64,000 nt of DNA, taken from assembly GCA_965116395.1 (NCBI GenBank), contig OZ220684.1, positions 4,588,001 through 4,652,000 on the forward strand. The letters run 5' to 3'. Source of the stretch: Bin5 sp965116395 (GTDB lineage Bacteria > Chloroflexota > Anaerolineae > Caldilineales > Caldilineaceae). The translations under genes were made by a program, and so were the position numbers. The notes under the pieces are model-generated. The model worked only from the letters and a program-made list of their open reading frames with translations, searched no databases and had not been told where the DNA came from. Of the stretch, positions 35,758 to 43,865 are shown piece after piece. The stretch's first letter is position 1. Each line of letters opens with the position of its first letter.

Positions 35758-36255
35758 CTAGTTATCTAGAACCCGCTGTGAGTACCGATGACGCACGCAG
35801 TCATAGACGCCCCAGCTTGGCGCGCCCAAACGACCCATTACTTCTCCCGGATTGACAAGCAGGCAGTCGCCCAGTTGTTCCCAATGTTGTATGTGGTCGT
35901 GGCCGTAGCAGACAAGGTCGAATGCGCCGCTTTGCGCAATCCGCCGCGCCGGCTCCGGATAGTGAATTAGCGCGACCTGCCTTCCGCCGAGTTCCAGCTC
36001 GGCATAGGGGCCATGTAACGTAACGTGCGCGAATCCGGCGGCAATCTGCTGCTGCAACCGCCCGTCGCCGTCATTGTTGCCCTCCACGATATGAATTGGT
36101 CCGCCAAATGCCTGTGCCATCTGCGCGACAATAAATGGGGCAATCAGGTCGCCGCAGTGCAGCAGCGCCTCGCAGCCCTCTTCAGCTACCGCGGCAAGCG
36201 CTTTCTCAAGGTTCCAGATATTATCATGGCTATCGGAAAGGATGGCAATTTTCAT
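35758..36255 (-). CDS. YfcE/MJ0936-type metallophosphoesterase
   Basis: 165 residues, the standard length of the family. Binuclear-metal motifs are in order: ILSDSHDN at the N-terminus, HCGDLIAPF, EGNNDGDG, LIHYPEP and CYGHDHIQHW. LVNPGEVMGR closes the fold and is typical of YfcE-like phosphodiesterases. It is cytoplasmic and would hydrolyse phosphodiesters, with artificial substrates only known for many relatives. It lies 76 bp upstream of rnz on the same strand, so both may be on one transcript. Confidence 0.9.
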   Translation of the reverse strand: MKIAILSDSHDNIWNLEKALAAVAEEGCEALLHCGDLIAPFIVAQMAQAFGGPIHIVEGNNDGDGRLQQQIAAGFAHVTLHGPYAELELGGRQVALIHYPEPARRIAQSGAFDLVCYGHDHIQHWEQLGDCLLVNPGEVMGRLGAPSWGVYDCVRHRYSQRVLDN

Positions 36256-36738
36256 GCATTTTCTCCCATTTGCGACCTTGGTCCCGCGAAACAGGTGGGG
36301 CTCGTGTAGTATATCTGACCCGATTCAAGACGGCAATGGAGAGACGATGTGATATAATGTAAGGCACGTCGTGATATAATGTAAGGCACGTCTCAACGCG
36401 TCTTCTAGCCAATATGCCGTGATTCTCATCCATAGTTTTCCGTCGAAAATCTGGCTTCGGTCTTGTCCTCTCATGCAAACACAAACTTGAATCATAGCGC
36501 CCGACACGGGCTGCATACAGCTATGGCCGAAATTTAGTACGCTCAGGCGAATTACTTGCTCTTTTGGTATATTTCTGCATAATTGCAATCGGAGAAAACA
36601 TTCCTCCCTGTCTCGAAAATTTCCAGCGCAGTACTGCAAGTCAATGGGGGCATTTCCCAGGATCGCGTCAAGGGGCTGCCCCAACGCAGCGACATACCCA
36701 GCCTTGCAGGTCCGTTGTAAACACAGGCACCGATCCAA
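36256..36738. other. Divergent intergenic region upstream of the LysM lipoprotein
   Basis: About 480 bp between a phosphoesterase gene (-) and the LysM gene (+). It contains the 22-bp tandem duplication at 36349-36392 annotated separately. No other protein-like frame or RNA fold was recognised. It probably holds promoters for both flanking genes. Confidence 0.5.
36349..36392 (+). repeat. Perfect 22-bp tandem duplication carrying a TATAAT box
   Basis: GTGATATAATGTAAGGCACG plus TC is repeated exactly at 36349-36370 and 36371-36392. Each unit has a consensus TATAAT (36353-36358 and 36375-36380), so a -10 element may have been doubled. No matching -35 hexamer is seen at 16-18 bp. It lies 347 bp before the LysM gene and about 95 bp before the divergent phosphoesterase start. 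Confidence 0.7.
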
Positions 36739-37755
36739 ATGAACTGGCTTTCTACGATAGCGAGTAAGGTGGCACTGACTGCCATAGCAGCAATAGCTTC
36801 ACTCTTTGCCCTCGCTGCGTGCGGGCAGGTAATCACTCTCATTCCCACCACAACACCGATGCCGGAGGCGGCCGCCACTTTGGTGCCTCCCACAGGCCCG
36901 ACTGCCGTTCCAACGGCCACACCCGCTCCTTATACCCCTCCCCCAACCCCGACTCCTACCGACACGCCTGCTCCCACCATTTACACTGTCGTGCCCGGCG
37001 ATAACCTTGGTCGCATTGCCACTTTATTCGGAGTGTCTGTCGATTCGATACAGGAACGAAACAACATCTCGGACCCGCGCACGCTCCAACCCGGCCAGCA
37101 ACTTGTGATTCCGTCGCCTGTGTCAGCTGACGGCGGTCCAGCAGGTGTCAGGCCGACTCCAACTCCTATTACCTTTTCGCATCAGAGAGTACATTTCAGC
37201 TTTACGCCGCTTGGAGGCCTGTGGGTCCTGGGCGAAGTCGAAAACACGAGCGCTTTCATGCTTGAACAGGTTCGCGTCGGTGTCAGGCTCCTGGACGGGC
37301 AGCGGCAGATCTTGGCAGAAGATAACGGCATGGTGCTGCTGAACCTGGTTGAGCCAGGAGGAGTTGCCCCTTTCGCAATCCTTTTCGAAGAGGCTCCGAA
37401 AGAATTCGCGAGCTACCTTATTTTTCCTGTAAGTGGAGTTCCGGCATATGAAGGTGGTTACTACCGAGAAATGGCCGTCGATGAACTGACTTCCGAAGGA
37501 GAAAGCTACTCGGCATACACAGTGAGAGGCACCGTGCGGAATATTGGCCAGGAGGAAGCGCTTGAGGTGCAGGTAATTCTGACTGCTTACGACCCACTTG
37601 ACCGCGTGATTGCAACCCGCAGAATCGCGCCCGATCACAATATTGTCGCCGCAGGTGGAGCTACAACTTTCACCGCCATCCTCGTTCCGTTTGGCGGACC
37701 GGTGGAACGGATACATGCGGTTGCGCAGGGACGAAGATACCCCGCTGGCAACTAA
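36739..37755 (+). CDS. LysM-domain lipoprotein with Pro/Thr linker and FxLYD-like domain
   Basis: 338 residues from ATG 36739. A lipoprotein signal ending in FALAAC (lipobox) is followed by a Pro/Thr linker (PPPTPTPTDTPAPT, to about residue 80). Then comes one LysM repeat (YTVVPGDNLGRIATLFGVSV ... LQPGQQLVIPSPV, about 82-128) that should bind peptidoglycan or other GlcNAc polymers. The C-terminal 190 residues have the feature of FxLYD-type beta domains (LGEVENTSAFMLEQVRVGVR and later VRGTVRNIGQEEALEVQVIL, that is, two copies of the V.G.V.N.....V.V pattern). An exported envelope protein of the kind common in Chloroflexota. No operon partner is visible. Confidence 0.85.
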   Translation: MNWLSTIASKVALTAIAAIASLFALAACGQVITLIPTTTPMPEAAATLVPPTGPTAVPTATPAPYTPPPTPTPTDTPAPTIYTVVPGDNLGRIATLFGVSVDSIQERNNISDPRTLQPGQQLVIPSPVSADGGPAGVRPTPTPITFSHQRVHFSFTPLGGLWVLGEVENTSAFMLEQVRVGVRLLDGQRQILAEDNGMVLLNLVEPGGVAPFAILFEEAPKEFASYLIFPVSGVPAYEGGYYREMAVDELTSEGESYSAYTVRGTVRNIGQEEALEVQVILTAYDPLDRVIATRRIAPDHNIVAAGGATTFTAILVPFGGPVERIHAVAQGRRYPAGN

Positions 37756-37767
37756 AATCCAACTGGC

Positions 37768-39345
37768 CTAACTCACCTCAAATGTTACCCCCTGGGCCAG
37801 AGGCAATTCACTTCCGTAGTTTATCGTCACTGTCTGACGACGGGCGTATGCCTTCCAGGCGTCCGAACCGCTTTCGCGACCACCGCCAGTGTCCTTCTCG
37901 CCGCCGAAAGCGCCTCCGATCTCTGCGCCGGCGGTGCCGGTGTTAACACTGGCAAGCCCGCAATCGCTACCGGTCACACTTAGAAAGGCCTCAACCTCGC
38001 GAAGATTGTTGCTGAATATGGCGGAAGAGAGACCCTGAGACACACAGTTGTGAATGGCGAACGCGTCTTCGAGTTTTTCATACTCTAGCACGTATAGTAG
38101 TGGCGCAAATGTTTCCTCGCCGACGATTTCAGAATCCGGCGCGACGCCCTCAATCAAAGTCGGGGCAACGTAGTTCCCCCCTTCGAGTCCTGGTACAGTC
38201 AGAACGGAGTTTCCGAACAGAACACGCCCGCCGGCAGCTTGTGCCCTCTCGATTGCCGAACGGTAGGACTCGACCGCTCCCTGGTTGATCAGCGGCCCCA
38301 CCAGCACGCCCGGTTCGAGTGGACTGCCAACCTTTGCCGTCTCGTAGGCAGCAACCAGCCGGGGAAGAAAGCTGTCAAAGAGGCTCTCCTGAAGGATAAC
38401 GCGCCGGGTTGTGGTACAACGCTGGCCGGCAGTCGCCAGCGCGCCGAATGCAACCCCTCGCAGGGCAATATCCATGTCGGCCTCCGGCGTAACAATGGCC
38501 GCATTGTTGCCACCCATCTCCAGAATTGTGCGGCCTATGCGTTCCCCTACGCGCGCAGCCACACCGCGCCCGGTCTGAACTGAGCCGGTAAAAGACAGCA
38601 AGGGCAACCGCCGATCCGTGCTCATGCGCCGTCCGAACTCCCCGGCCTCGTCTACTGCCAGGAAAAATATTGGGGGCAGCCCGAAATCGTCAAGTACAGC
38701 GTTAACGATATTGGTCGTAGCAATCGCGGTTAGTGCAGCTTCTGGCGAGGGTTTCCAAACGACGACATTGCCGATAACCGAAGCGATGAACGCATTCCAG
38801 GACCAGGGGGCACAGGGGAAATTAAAGGCAGTGATTACGCCGACAACGCCATAGGGATGCCACTGTTCATACAGTCTGTGGTCGGGCCGCTCGCTGGCCA
38901 TCGTCACGCCGTACAACTGGCGGGAGAGGCCGACAGCAAAGTCGCTGATGTCGATCATCTCCTGCACTTCGCCTTTGCCTTCTACAGGGGTCTTCCCCAC
39001 CTCGAGCGTGACCAGAAGGCCCAGGCTCTCCACGTGCTCGCGCAGCCGGTCGCCGATTGCCCGTACTACGTCGCCCCGCTTTGGCGCCGGTACCTGTGAC
39101 CATTCCTGGTAGGCTATCCAGGCCCTTTCCATCAGGCGATCGTAGTCATCATTCCCGGCAACGGCAACATCTGCCAGCCACTCGCCGTTGATGGGCGAAT
39201 GCACCGCGAGGCGGCGCCGGCCCTCTCCCGCCAGCCACTGTCCATCGTACAATCCGGAAACCTGCCGATAGAGTCCCAGATCGGCAAAGACCCGATCCTT
39301 CACCGCTTCGAATTCGGACATTCCTATCTTCCTGTCTTCTGTCAT
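37768..39345 (-). CDS. Aldehyde dehydrogenase, ALDH7-like
   Basis: 525 residues from ATG 39345 (GGGGAAG upstream); MSEF at 39321 is an alternative. NAD-binding and catalytic residues are present: YGVVGVITAFNFPCAPW, K198 in VVWKPSPE, FTGSVQTGRGVA, E276 in TILEMGGNNAAIV and catalytic C310 in ATAGQRCTTTRR. The AGQRCTTTRR and ELGGNNA-type patterns are those of the ALDH7 (antiquitin, aminoadipate-semialdehyde) group. It should oxidise an aldehyde to a carboxylate in the cytoplasm. It ends an operon with PhyH and Gfo/Idh genes and a sugar transporter, so the aldehyde may arise from PhyH hydroxylation. That link is inference. Confidence 0.9.
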   Translation of the reverse strand: MTEDRKIGMSEFEAVKDRVFADLGLYRQVSGLYDGQWLAGEGRRRLAVHSPINGEWLADVAVAGNDDYDRLMERAWIAYQEWSQVPAPKRGDVVRAIGDRLREHVESLGLLVTLEVGKTPVEGKGEVQEMIDISDFAVGLSRQLYGVTMASERPDHRLYEQWHPYGVVGVITAFNFPCAPWSWNAFIASVIGNVVVWKPSPEAALTAIATTNIVNAVLDDFGLPPIFFLAVDEAGEFGRRMSTDRRLPLLSFTGSVQTGRGVAARVGERIGRTILEMGGNNAAIVTPEADMDIALRGVAFGALATAGQRCTTTRRVILQESLFDSFLPRLVAAYETAKVGSPLEPGVLVGPLINQGAVESYRSAIERAQAAGGRVLFGNSVLTVPGLEGGNYVAPTLIEGVAPDSEIVGEETFAPLLYVLEYEKLEDAFAIHNCVSQGLSSAIFSNNLREVEAFLSVTGSDCGLASVNTGTAGAEIGGAFGGEKDTGGGRESGSDAWKAYARRQTVTINYGSELPLAQGVTFEVS

Positions 39346-39362
39346 ACGCTTCCCCGTTGCCT

Positions 39363-40301
39363 TCAAAGGTGAACGGGAATCTCTTCCTCGGTCTCGACGC
39401 GGGCCTCGGCCCACGACCGCAACGGTACATCCTCCTCACTCTTGGTTAGCCAGTATTGCGAGGAAGGATGAAAGGCCGAATCGTTCCCCAGTGGGTCGCC
39501 GCCACTGGCGAGCGCGCCAAGTAGCTGCTTGCGAATGGGGGAACTGCGGTCAATCAGTGCCTGATCTTGCGTGATATAGTCAGTGGGACGCAGCCAACGG
39601 TAGTTGTAGCCGACGTGCATGATCTTGCGTGTGCGGTTGGAAAGATTGGGGCCGACGCAGTGCCAGACGGCCGTGCGCCAAAGGACCGCCGCGCCCGGTT
39701 TCAGCCGCAATTCCATCGCTTCGCTCGGATCGACCTGCCGGCCCATTTCGCGCAGTTCACTCGGCGCACGCAGATGGCTTCCCGGCACCAGCCACAAGTT
39801 GCCGCTCTGCGATTCGCTCAGATCCGAAAGCACGTAGAAAACCTTGATCTCCATGAAAGGCAGCCGCCCGTCCAGTGAGGGGGCCATGAAAAGCGAATCG
39901 CTGGCCAGATCAGGGTGCCACGACAGGTTGCGGTAGCCGACCTCCTGGTCCCCACCGTCCCCCACGCCAAGTGCCCCGGGCTCTAGGCCCTCCGGGTAAG
40001 GAGGTCGGAAGTCCAGATGCGTTGTTCGAATCTGGATATTCCAGCCAATGGCGTCCACCACCAGCGGCAACATGCGCGGATGGTCGATTAGATCGAGAAA
40101 GGCGTCATGATGGGACAGGGCATTGCGCACTGCAAAAGGGTCATTCGGACCAAGCCCTTGGACGGTCCGGACCTCCCCGGCAACGTCGTCAATGGCCGCC
40201 AGCAGCCTTTCCAACTCCGCCGGGGTCAGAAAATCCTCGAGAATGATAAACCCCTGTTCATCGAAATCTGTCCTCTGCTGCGGGGTCATGGCTAAAGACA
40301 T
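39363..40301 (-). CDS. Phytanoyl-CoA dioxygenase (PhyH) family protein, module 4
   Basis: 312 residues. Fe(II) ligands are H129 and D131 (LSWHPDLASD) and the distal H214 (TAVWHCVGPNLSNRTRK), with R223/R225 near for 2-oxoglutarate. GNLWLVPGSHLR is the usual turn between them. The start lies 35 bp after the Gfo/Idh stop and the stop is 17 bp before the ALDH start, so it belongs to the 45.2-37.8 kb operon. It differs from the other PhyH proteins by a Pro in the HxD middle position and a Gly/Asp-rich insert (GALGVGDGGDQE). Confidence 0.86.
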   Translation of the reverse strand: MSLAMTPQQRTDFDEQGFIILEDFLTPAELERLLAAIDDVAGEVRTVQGLGPNDPFAVRNALSHHDAFLDLIDHPRMLPLVVDAIGWNIQIRTTHLDFRPPYPEGLEPGALGVGDGGDQEVGYRNLSWHPDLASDSLFMAPSLDGRLPFMEIKVFYVLSDLSESQSGNLWLVPGSHLRAPSELREMGRQVDPSEAMELRLKPGAAVLWRTAVWHCVGPNLSNRTRKIMHVGYNYRWLRPTDYITQDQALIDRSSPIRKQLLGALASGGDPLGNDSAFHPSSQYWLTKSEEDVPLRSWAEARVETEEEIPVHL

Positions 40302-40336
40302 GGTTTCCCTCCTGGCTTTTCTGCCTTACGTCCTTA

Positions 40337-41626
40337 TCACGTCAAGTCCCAATGCTCGTCAATGGGATCCTGGAAAGCCGAACACGTCCCATCGAGGACA
40401 TCTTCTACCTTCACTACTTCACCGGTCAAACCCGATTCGTAGATTGCGTCCCCCAGCGCGAGCGAGCGCATACCCTCCCAACCGTCGATCTCCGGCGCCG
40501 ACCTGTTGCCTCGCAGAATTTCCAGGAACTCCCAGATCTCGATAGAGAAGCCGTCGGTCGCCCCTCCAGGGTAGAGCTCCTCCTCTTCCTCCTGCGAAAG
40601 GGAGGCGCGGTGCATCTTCTCCAGTTCCTGCATACTATAGACTGTTCCATCGGAACATTCCAGCCGGGCCGTTTCATCTTCCTGGGGCGTGCGTTGAAAC
40701 AGATGAAAAATCGAGAATGGCGCGGCGGTTGTATCGCGCAGCGAACCCTGGCTGCCATAGAAGGTCACATCATAGGCATCTTCGCCCGGGGCAGCCAGAC
40801 TCCACGCCCATGTTCCCGCGACGCCATTCTTGAAGGTCAAAGTAACGAAAACGGTATCCTCCGGCGCCTCCGAAAACGATTGGGGCTCTCCCGTCTTTAC
40901 CGACCGTACGACAGCATAGACCTTGTCGACTTCACCAAAGAAGTAGCGCATTGAATCACAATAGTGAAAGCCGCTGTCGAGCACCGGCCCTCCACCTGAC
41001 ATCAATTTGTCCCGTCGCCAGCGTTTATGGCCAGGAAGGGATTCGTCGGAACCGACAGGCTGTTGCCCCCATAGTTGCGAGGGGTTTGGCTGGTCCGGTG
41101 TTTGCGCGGTTGAGCCCGCCAGCACGGCCGAAGAACGATATTGGTGAAAGAAACTCAAAGGTGTGCCGATCAGGCCGGACTCATCGAATACCCACTTTAC
41201 CGTCCGCTGGCCTGGCTGACGGCGGTGCGGCGCGGCCGTCGAAAGGACTCTGCCCGTCCTCTCAGCTGTCTCAATCATCACGCGGCAGGCCTTGATGGTA
41301 ATTCCAAGCGGTTTCTCGCACAGTACATGCAAACCGGCCTCCATGCAGTCTACTGCAATGCCATGATGAAGCCCATGTGGTAAGCACAGATCGGCCGCGT
41401 CCACCTGTGCCTCGGCGAGAAGCGCCTGATGCGTGCCGTAGACTACGGGGCGTTCGCCCAAAAGCTCCTCGAACATGTCGGCGCGCTCATTCGCTGCCTG
41501 ACCGTTGGCATCGCAAACCGCGCTAACCACAAAATCGCCACGTCCGCGTTCCTGCAAATCTTTCATCGCCAGCACATGGCGTCGCGAAATCCTGCCGCAG
41601 CCGATTAGTGCCAATCGTATGGGCAT
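40337..41626 (-). CDS. Gfo/Idh/MocA-family oxidoreductase
   Basis: 429 residues. N-terminal Rossmann domain starting RLALIGCGRISRRHVLAMKD, with DAADLCLPHGLHHGIAVDCM and the family motif HVLCEKPLGI containing the conserved Lys of the EKP loop. The C-terminal alpha/beta domain carries GGGPVLDSGFHYCDSMRYFF (the GG...D.G.H..D catalytic motif) and GVAGTWAWSLAAPGEDAYDV. It should act on a sugar, inositol or amino sugar with NAD(P). It is placed after the two CUT1 permeases and before PhyH and ALDH. The conserved motif suggests activity. The substrate is unknown. Confidence 0.9.
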   Translation of the reverse strand: MPIRLALIGCGRISRRHVLAMKDLQERGRGDFVVSAVCDANGQAANERADMFEELLGERPVVYGTHQALLAEAQVDAADLCLPHGLHHGIAVDCMEAGLHVLCEKPLGITIKACRVMIETAERTGRVLSTAAPHRRQPGQRTVKWVFDESGLIGTPLSFFHQYRSSAVLAGSTAQTPDQPNPSQLWGQQPVGSDESLPGHKRWRRDKLMSGGGPVLDSGFHYCDSMRYFFGEVDKVYAVVRSVKTGEPQSFSEAPEDTVFVTLTFKNGVAGTWAWSLAAPGEDAYDVTFYGSQGSLRDTTAAPFSIFHLFQRTPQEDETARLECSDGTVYSMQELEKMHRASLSQEEEEELYPGGATDGFSIEIWEFLEILRGNRSAPEIDGWEGMRSLALGDAIYESGLTGEVVKVEDVLDGTCSAFQDPIDEHWDLT

Positions 41627-41770
41627 CCAGATACCCTCATGAATGTGTGATTCTCTGCCAGCGGGTCGGTTGAGGGGGAAAGCGCTTCACCAAAGGGATG
41701 GCTGCTGCTTGCGTAGGCCCCAACAAGGATCTAAGGGGCTATGAAGCTTCCACCCAGACGAGGATTCGGC

Positions 41771-42667
41771 TCAGCCTTTGATTCCAGTCAATGCAATACC
41801 TTGCACGAAAGTCTTTTGCAAGAAGAAGAAGAGCAGAATGATCGGTAAAGTAATCATCACTGAAGCGGCCATTAGCAAGCCCCACTCGGCTCCGTACTGG
41901 GACTGATACTCGTAGATTCCCAGCGACAGTGTGTACAGTTTCTGATCGCTTAAATAGATCAGGGGACCGATGTAGTCGCGCCAGCGGGCGATGAATTCAA
42001 AGATTGCGACCGTAGCCAGGGCTGCCTTTGAAAGAGGTATGAGAATCGAGAAGTAAATCTTGAACTCACTTGCGCCGTCGATGCGGGCTGCTTCCGACAA
42101 CTCCATCGGAATGGTCATAAAGAACTGCCGCAAAAGGAAGATGTATAACGCGCCACCAAACCAGTGCGGCACGATAAGAGGCAGCCATGAGTTCACCCAG
42201 CCAAAGTTCTTAAAGACAATAAACAGCGGGATCATCGTGACCTGGAAGGGCAACATGAGGGTTGCCAGAGTGAGGATAAAGAGGATGTGGCGGCCCCGCC
42301 AGGGAATACGCGCTAGACTATACGCGACCAGAGAAGAGGAGATTAGTACGCCAACAGTGGAAAGTACCGCTATCGTAAGTGTGTTCCTCATGTAGAGGAA
42401 AAAGGTAATGTAGGTAACCGCGTCCGGGAAGTTGGACCACTGCAACGGGCTGGGAATCAGGACAGGAGGGTAGGAGTAGAACTGAACATCCGGCTTGAGA
42501 GACGTCGACAGCATCCACAGAAATGGAAGCAGGAAAATGCTGGCTGCCGGAACCAACCCGGCATGGATGAGGGCAGTACGGACGATGTCGCGTACTCGCT
42601 TAAGCAAGAGGCGTCTGGACTGGTTGTCGGCAAGCGAAGGAGGAATCTGTCTGCTTTCTACCGCCAT
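41771..42667 (-). CDS. Sugar ABC transporter permease, MalG type (CUT1)
   Basis: 298 residues from ATG 42667, which follows the stop of the MalF-type gene by one base and has GGAGGCG upstream. The frame extends to 42733, but that overlaps the neighbour. It contains PAASIFLLPFLWMLSTSLKP, the periplasmic QWSNFPDAVTYITFFLYMRN and the EAA loop EAARIDGASEFKIYFSILIP. The end FVQGIALTGIKG is as in other MalG proteins. It forms the channel with the gene at 42669. The Gfo/Idh gene follows 144 bp downstream. Confidence 0.92.
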   Translation of the reverse strand: MAVESRQIPPSLADNQSRRLLLKRVRDIVRTALIHAGLVPAASIFLLPFLWMLSTSLKPDVQFYSYPPVLIPSPLQWSNFPDAVTYITFFLYMRNTLTIAVLSTVGVLISSSLVAYSLARIPWRGRHILFILTLATLMLPFQVTMIPLFIVFKNFGWVNSWLPLIVPHWFGGALYIFLLRQFFMTIPMELSEAARIDGASEFKIYFSILIPLSKAALATVAIFEFIARWRDYIGPLIYLSDQKLYTLSLGIYEYQSQYGAEWGLLMAASVMITLPIILLFFFLQKTFVQGIALTGIKG

Positions 42668-42668
42668 A

Positions 42669-43604
42669 TTACTCTTCGCCTCCGGCATAGAAGACCCACA
42701 AACGTGCCGAGCGCCAGATAAACAAAGTAACAACTAAGGTGAACATAAATAGCAGCCACGCCATGGCCGACGCATAGCCCATCTCCAGATAGTGGAAGGC
42801 ATTTTTGTAGAGATAGATCGAATAGAATAGCGTCGAGTTGGCTGGAAAGCCTGTGCCCCCAGTCATGATATAAGGAATGGCAAAAAAGTTTAGTGCCCCG
42901 ATTACCGAGGTGATGAGATGGAAGAAAATCACCGGCGTAAGGATGGGGACGGTAACGTTGCGGAACTTGGAAAGGAAGTTTGCGCCGTCCACATCGGCCG
43001 CATCGTACAGATCCTGAGGGACATCCTGCAGTCCGGCCAGGTATAAGATAATCTGCTGACCGATAATCCACAGTGCCAGCAGCACCAGTGTAGGCCTTGC
43101 CCATTCGGCACAGGTTAGCCAACAAGGACCGCGGTAGCCGAAAGCTCTGAACGGGGCCGCGATCAGGCCGCTGTGCGGCGTGAAAATGAAGATCCAGACC
43201 AACGCCAGCGCCACTTCTGGTACAAGCGTGGGAAGAAAATAGATGGTGCGATAGATGACCTGACCCCTAATCTTTGCGTTCAGCATCAGTGCCAAACCGA
43301 AGGCGAAGATAATGGCCAAGGGAATCGAAACCACCGCGAAGTAAACTGTGCTGTAGACGGCGTCTACAAACTCCCCGTCACTGGTAAATAGTTCAAGGTA
43401 GTTGCCAAATCCGGTCCACTGCGGATCCCTGACGCCGTTGAATTTAGTGAAGCTATAGTACGCCGACGCCAAGGTGGGGTAGATCCAAAAGGCGAGCAGG
43501 CCAATAATCCAAGGGGAGGCAAAGAGAATGCCGTTTATTGTATGGCGCGTCTCTTGCGAAAGGCGAAGCCTTGGGGTAGCGGCGGATTGGAGGGCAGTTG
43601 CCAT
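42669..43604 (-). CDS. Sugar ABC transporter permease, MalF type (CUT1)
   Basis: 311 residues starting at ATG 43604. TM1 is GILFASPWIIGLLAFWIYPT, followed by the periplasmic FTKFNGVRDPQWTGFGNYLE, several helices and the EAA loop DLYDAADVDGANFLSKFRNV. It ends RLWVFYAGGEE. The EAA sequence has Asp-Val where most have Lys/Arg-Ile, a small variation. It lies 261 bp downstream of the binding-protein gene, with two hairpins between them, and is directly linked to the MalG-type gene. Confidence 0.92.
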   Translation of the reverse strand: MATALQSAATPRLRLSQETRHTINGILFASPWIIGLLAFWIYPTLASAYYSFTKFNGVRDPQWTGFGNYLELFTSDGEFVDAVYSTVYFAVVSIPLAIIFAFGLALMLNAKIRGQVIYRTIYFLPTLVPEVALALVWIFIFTPHSGLIAAPFRAFGYRGPCWLTCAEWARPTLVLLALWIIGQQIILYLAGLQDVPQDLYDAADVDGANFLSKFRNVTVPILTPVIFFHLITSVIGALNFFAIPYIMTGGTGFPANSTLFYSIYLYKNAFHYLEMGYASAMAWLLFMFTLVVTLFIWRSARLWVFYAGGEE

Positions 43605-43653
43605 GCTTGTCAGTCTTCGTTTCGTTTACAGTCTCGTTCGCAAAGCAGAAGTC

Positions 43654-43681
43654 AGGTAGCGGCTCAATGGAGCCGCTACCT
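43654..43681 (-). promoter_or_regulatory. Perfect 12-bp hairpin between binding-protein and permease genes
   Basis: AGGTAGCGGCTC (43654-43665), loop AATG, GAGCCGCTACCT (43670-43681). It stands between the sugar-binding-protein stop (43866) and the MalF-type start (43604) and has no T-run on the coding strand. It is probably a stability or attenuation element, as in the other transporter operons of this window. Confidence 0.6.
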
Positions 43682-43729
43682 CATTCCCAGGAGACCTGAG
43701 AGCATTCGTGAATCATAGCTGGCGTATCA

Positions 43730-43758
43730 GGAAGGACCTGCCTCTAGCAAGTCCTTCC
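43730..43758 (-). promoter_or_regulatory. Second hairpin in the same binding-protein/permease gap
   Basis: GGAAGGAC (43730-43737) pairs with GTCCTTCC (43751-43758) around a 13-nt loop that could add TG/CA pairs after one mismatch. It lies about 107 nt after the binding-protein stop. With 43654-43681 it gives two successive stems in the 261-nt spacer. Confidence 0.45.
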
Positions 43759-43865
43759 CTCTCCTGGCCAGAAGACCAGGAAGATTTCTCGCCAGACTGC
43801 CTTTCGCTCCGACCACTGAACGGTGATGCATTCAGAACGGCGAGAAAGAAAGGCGTAAATTTCGG

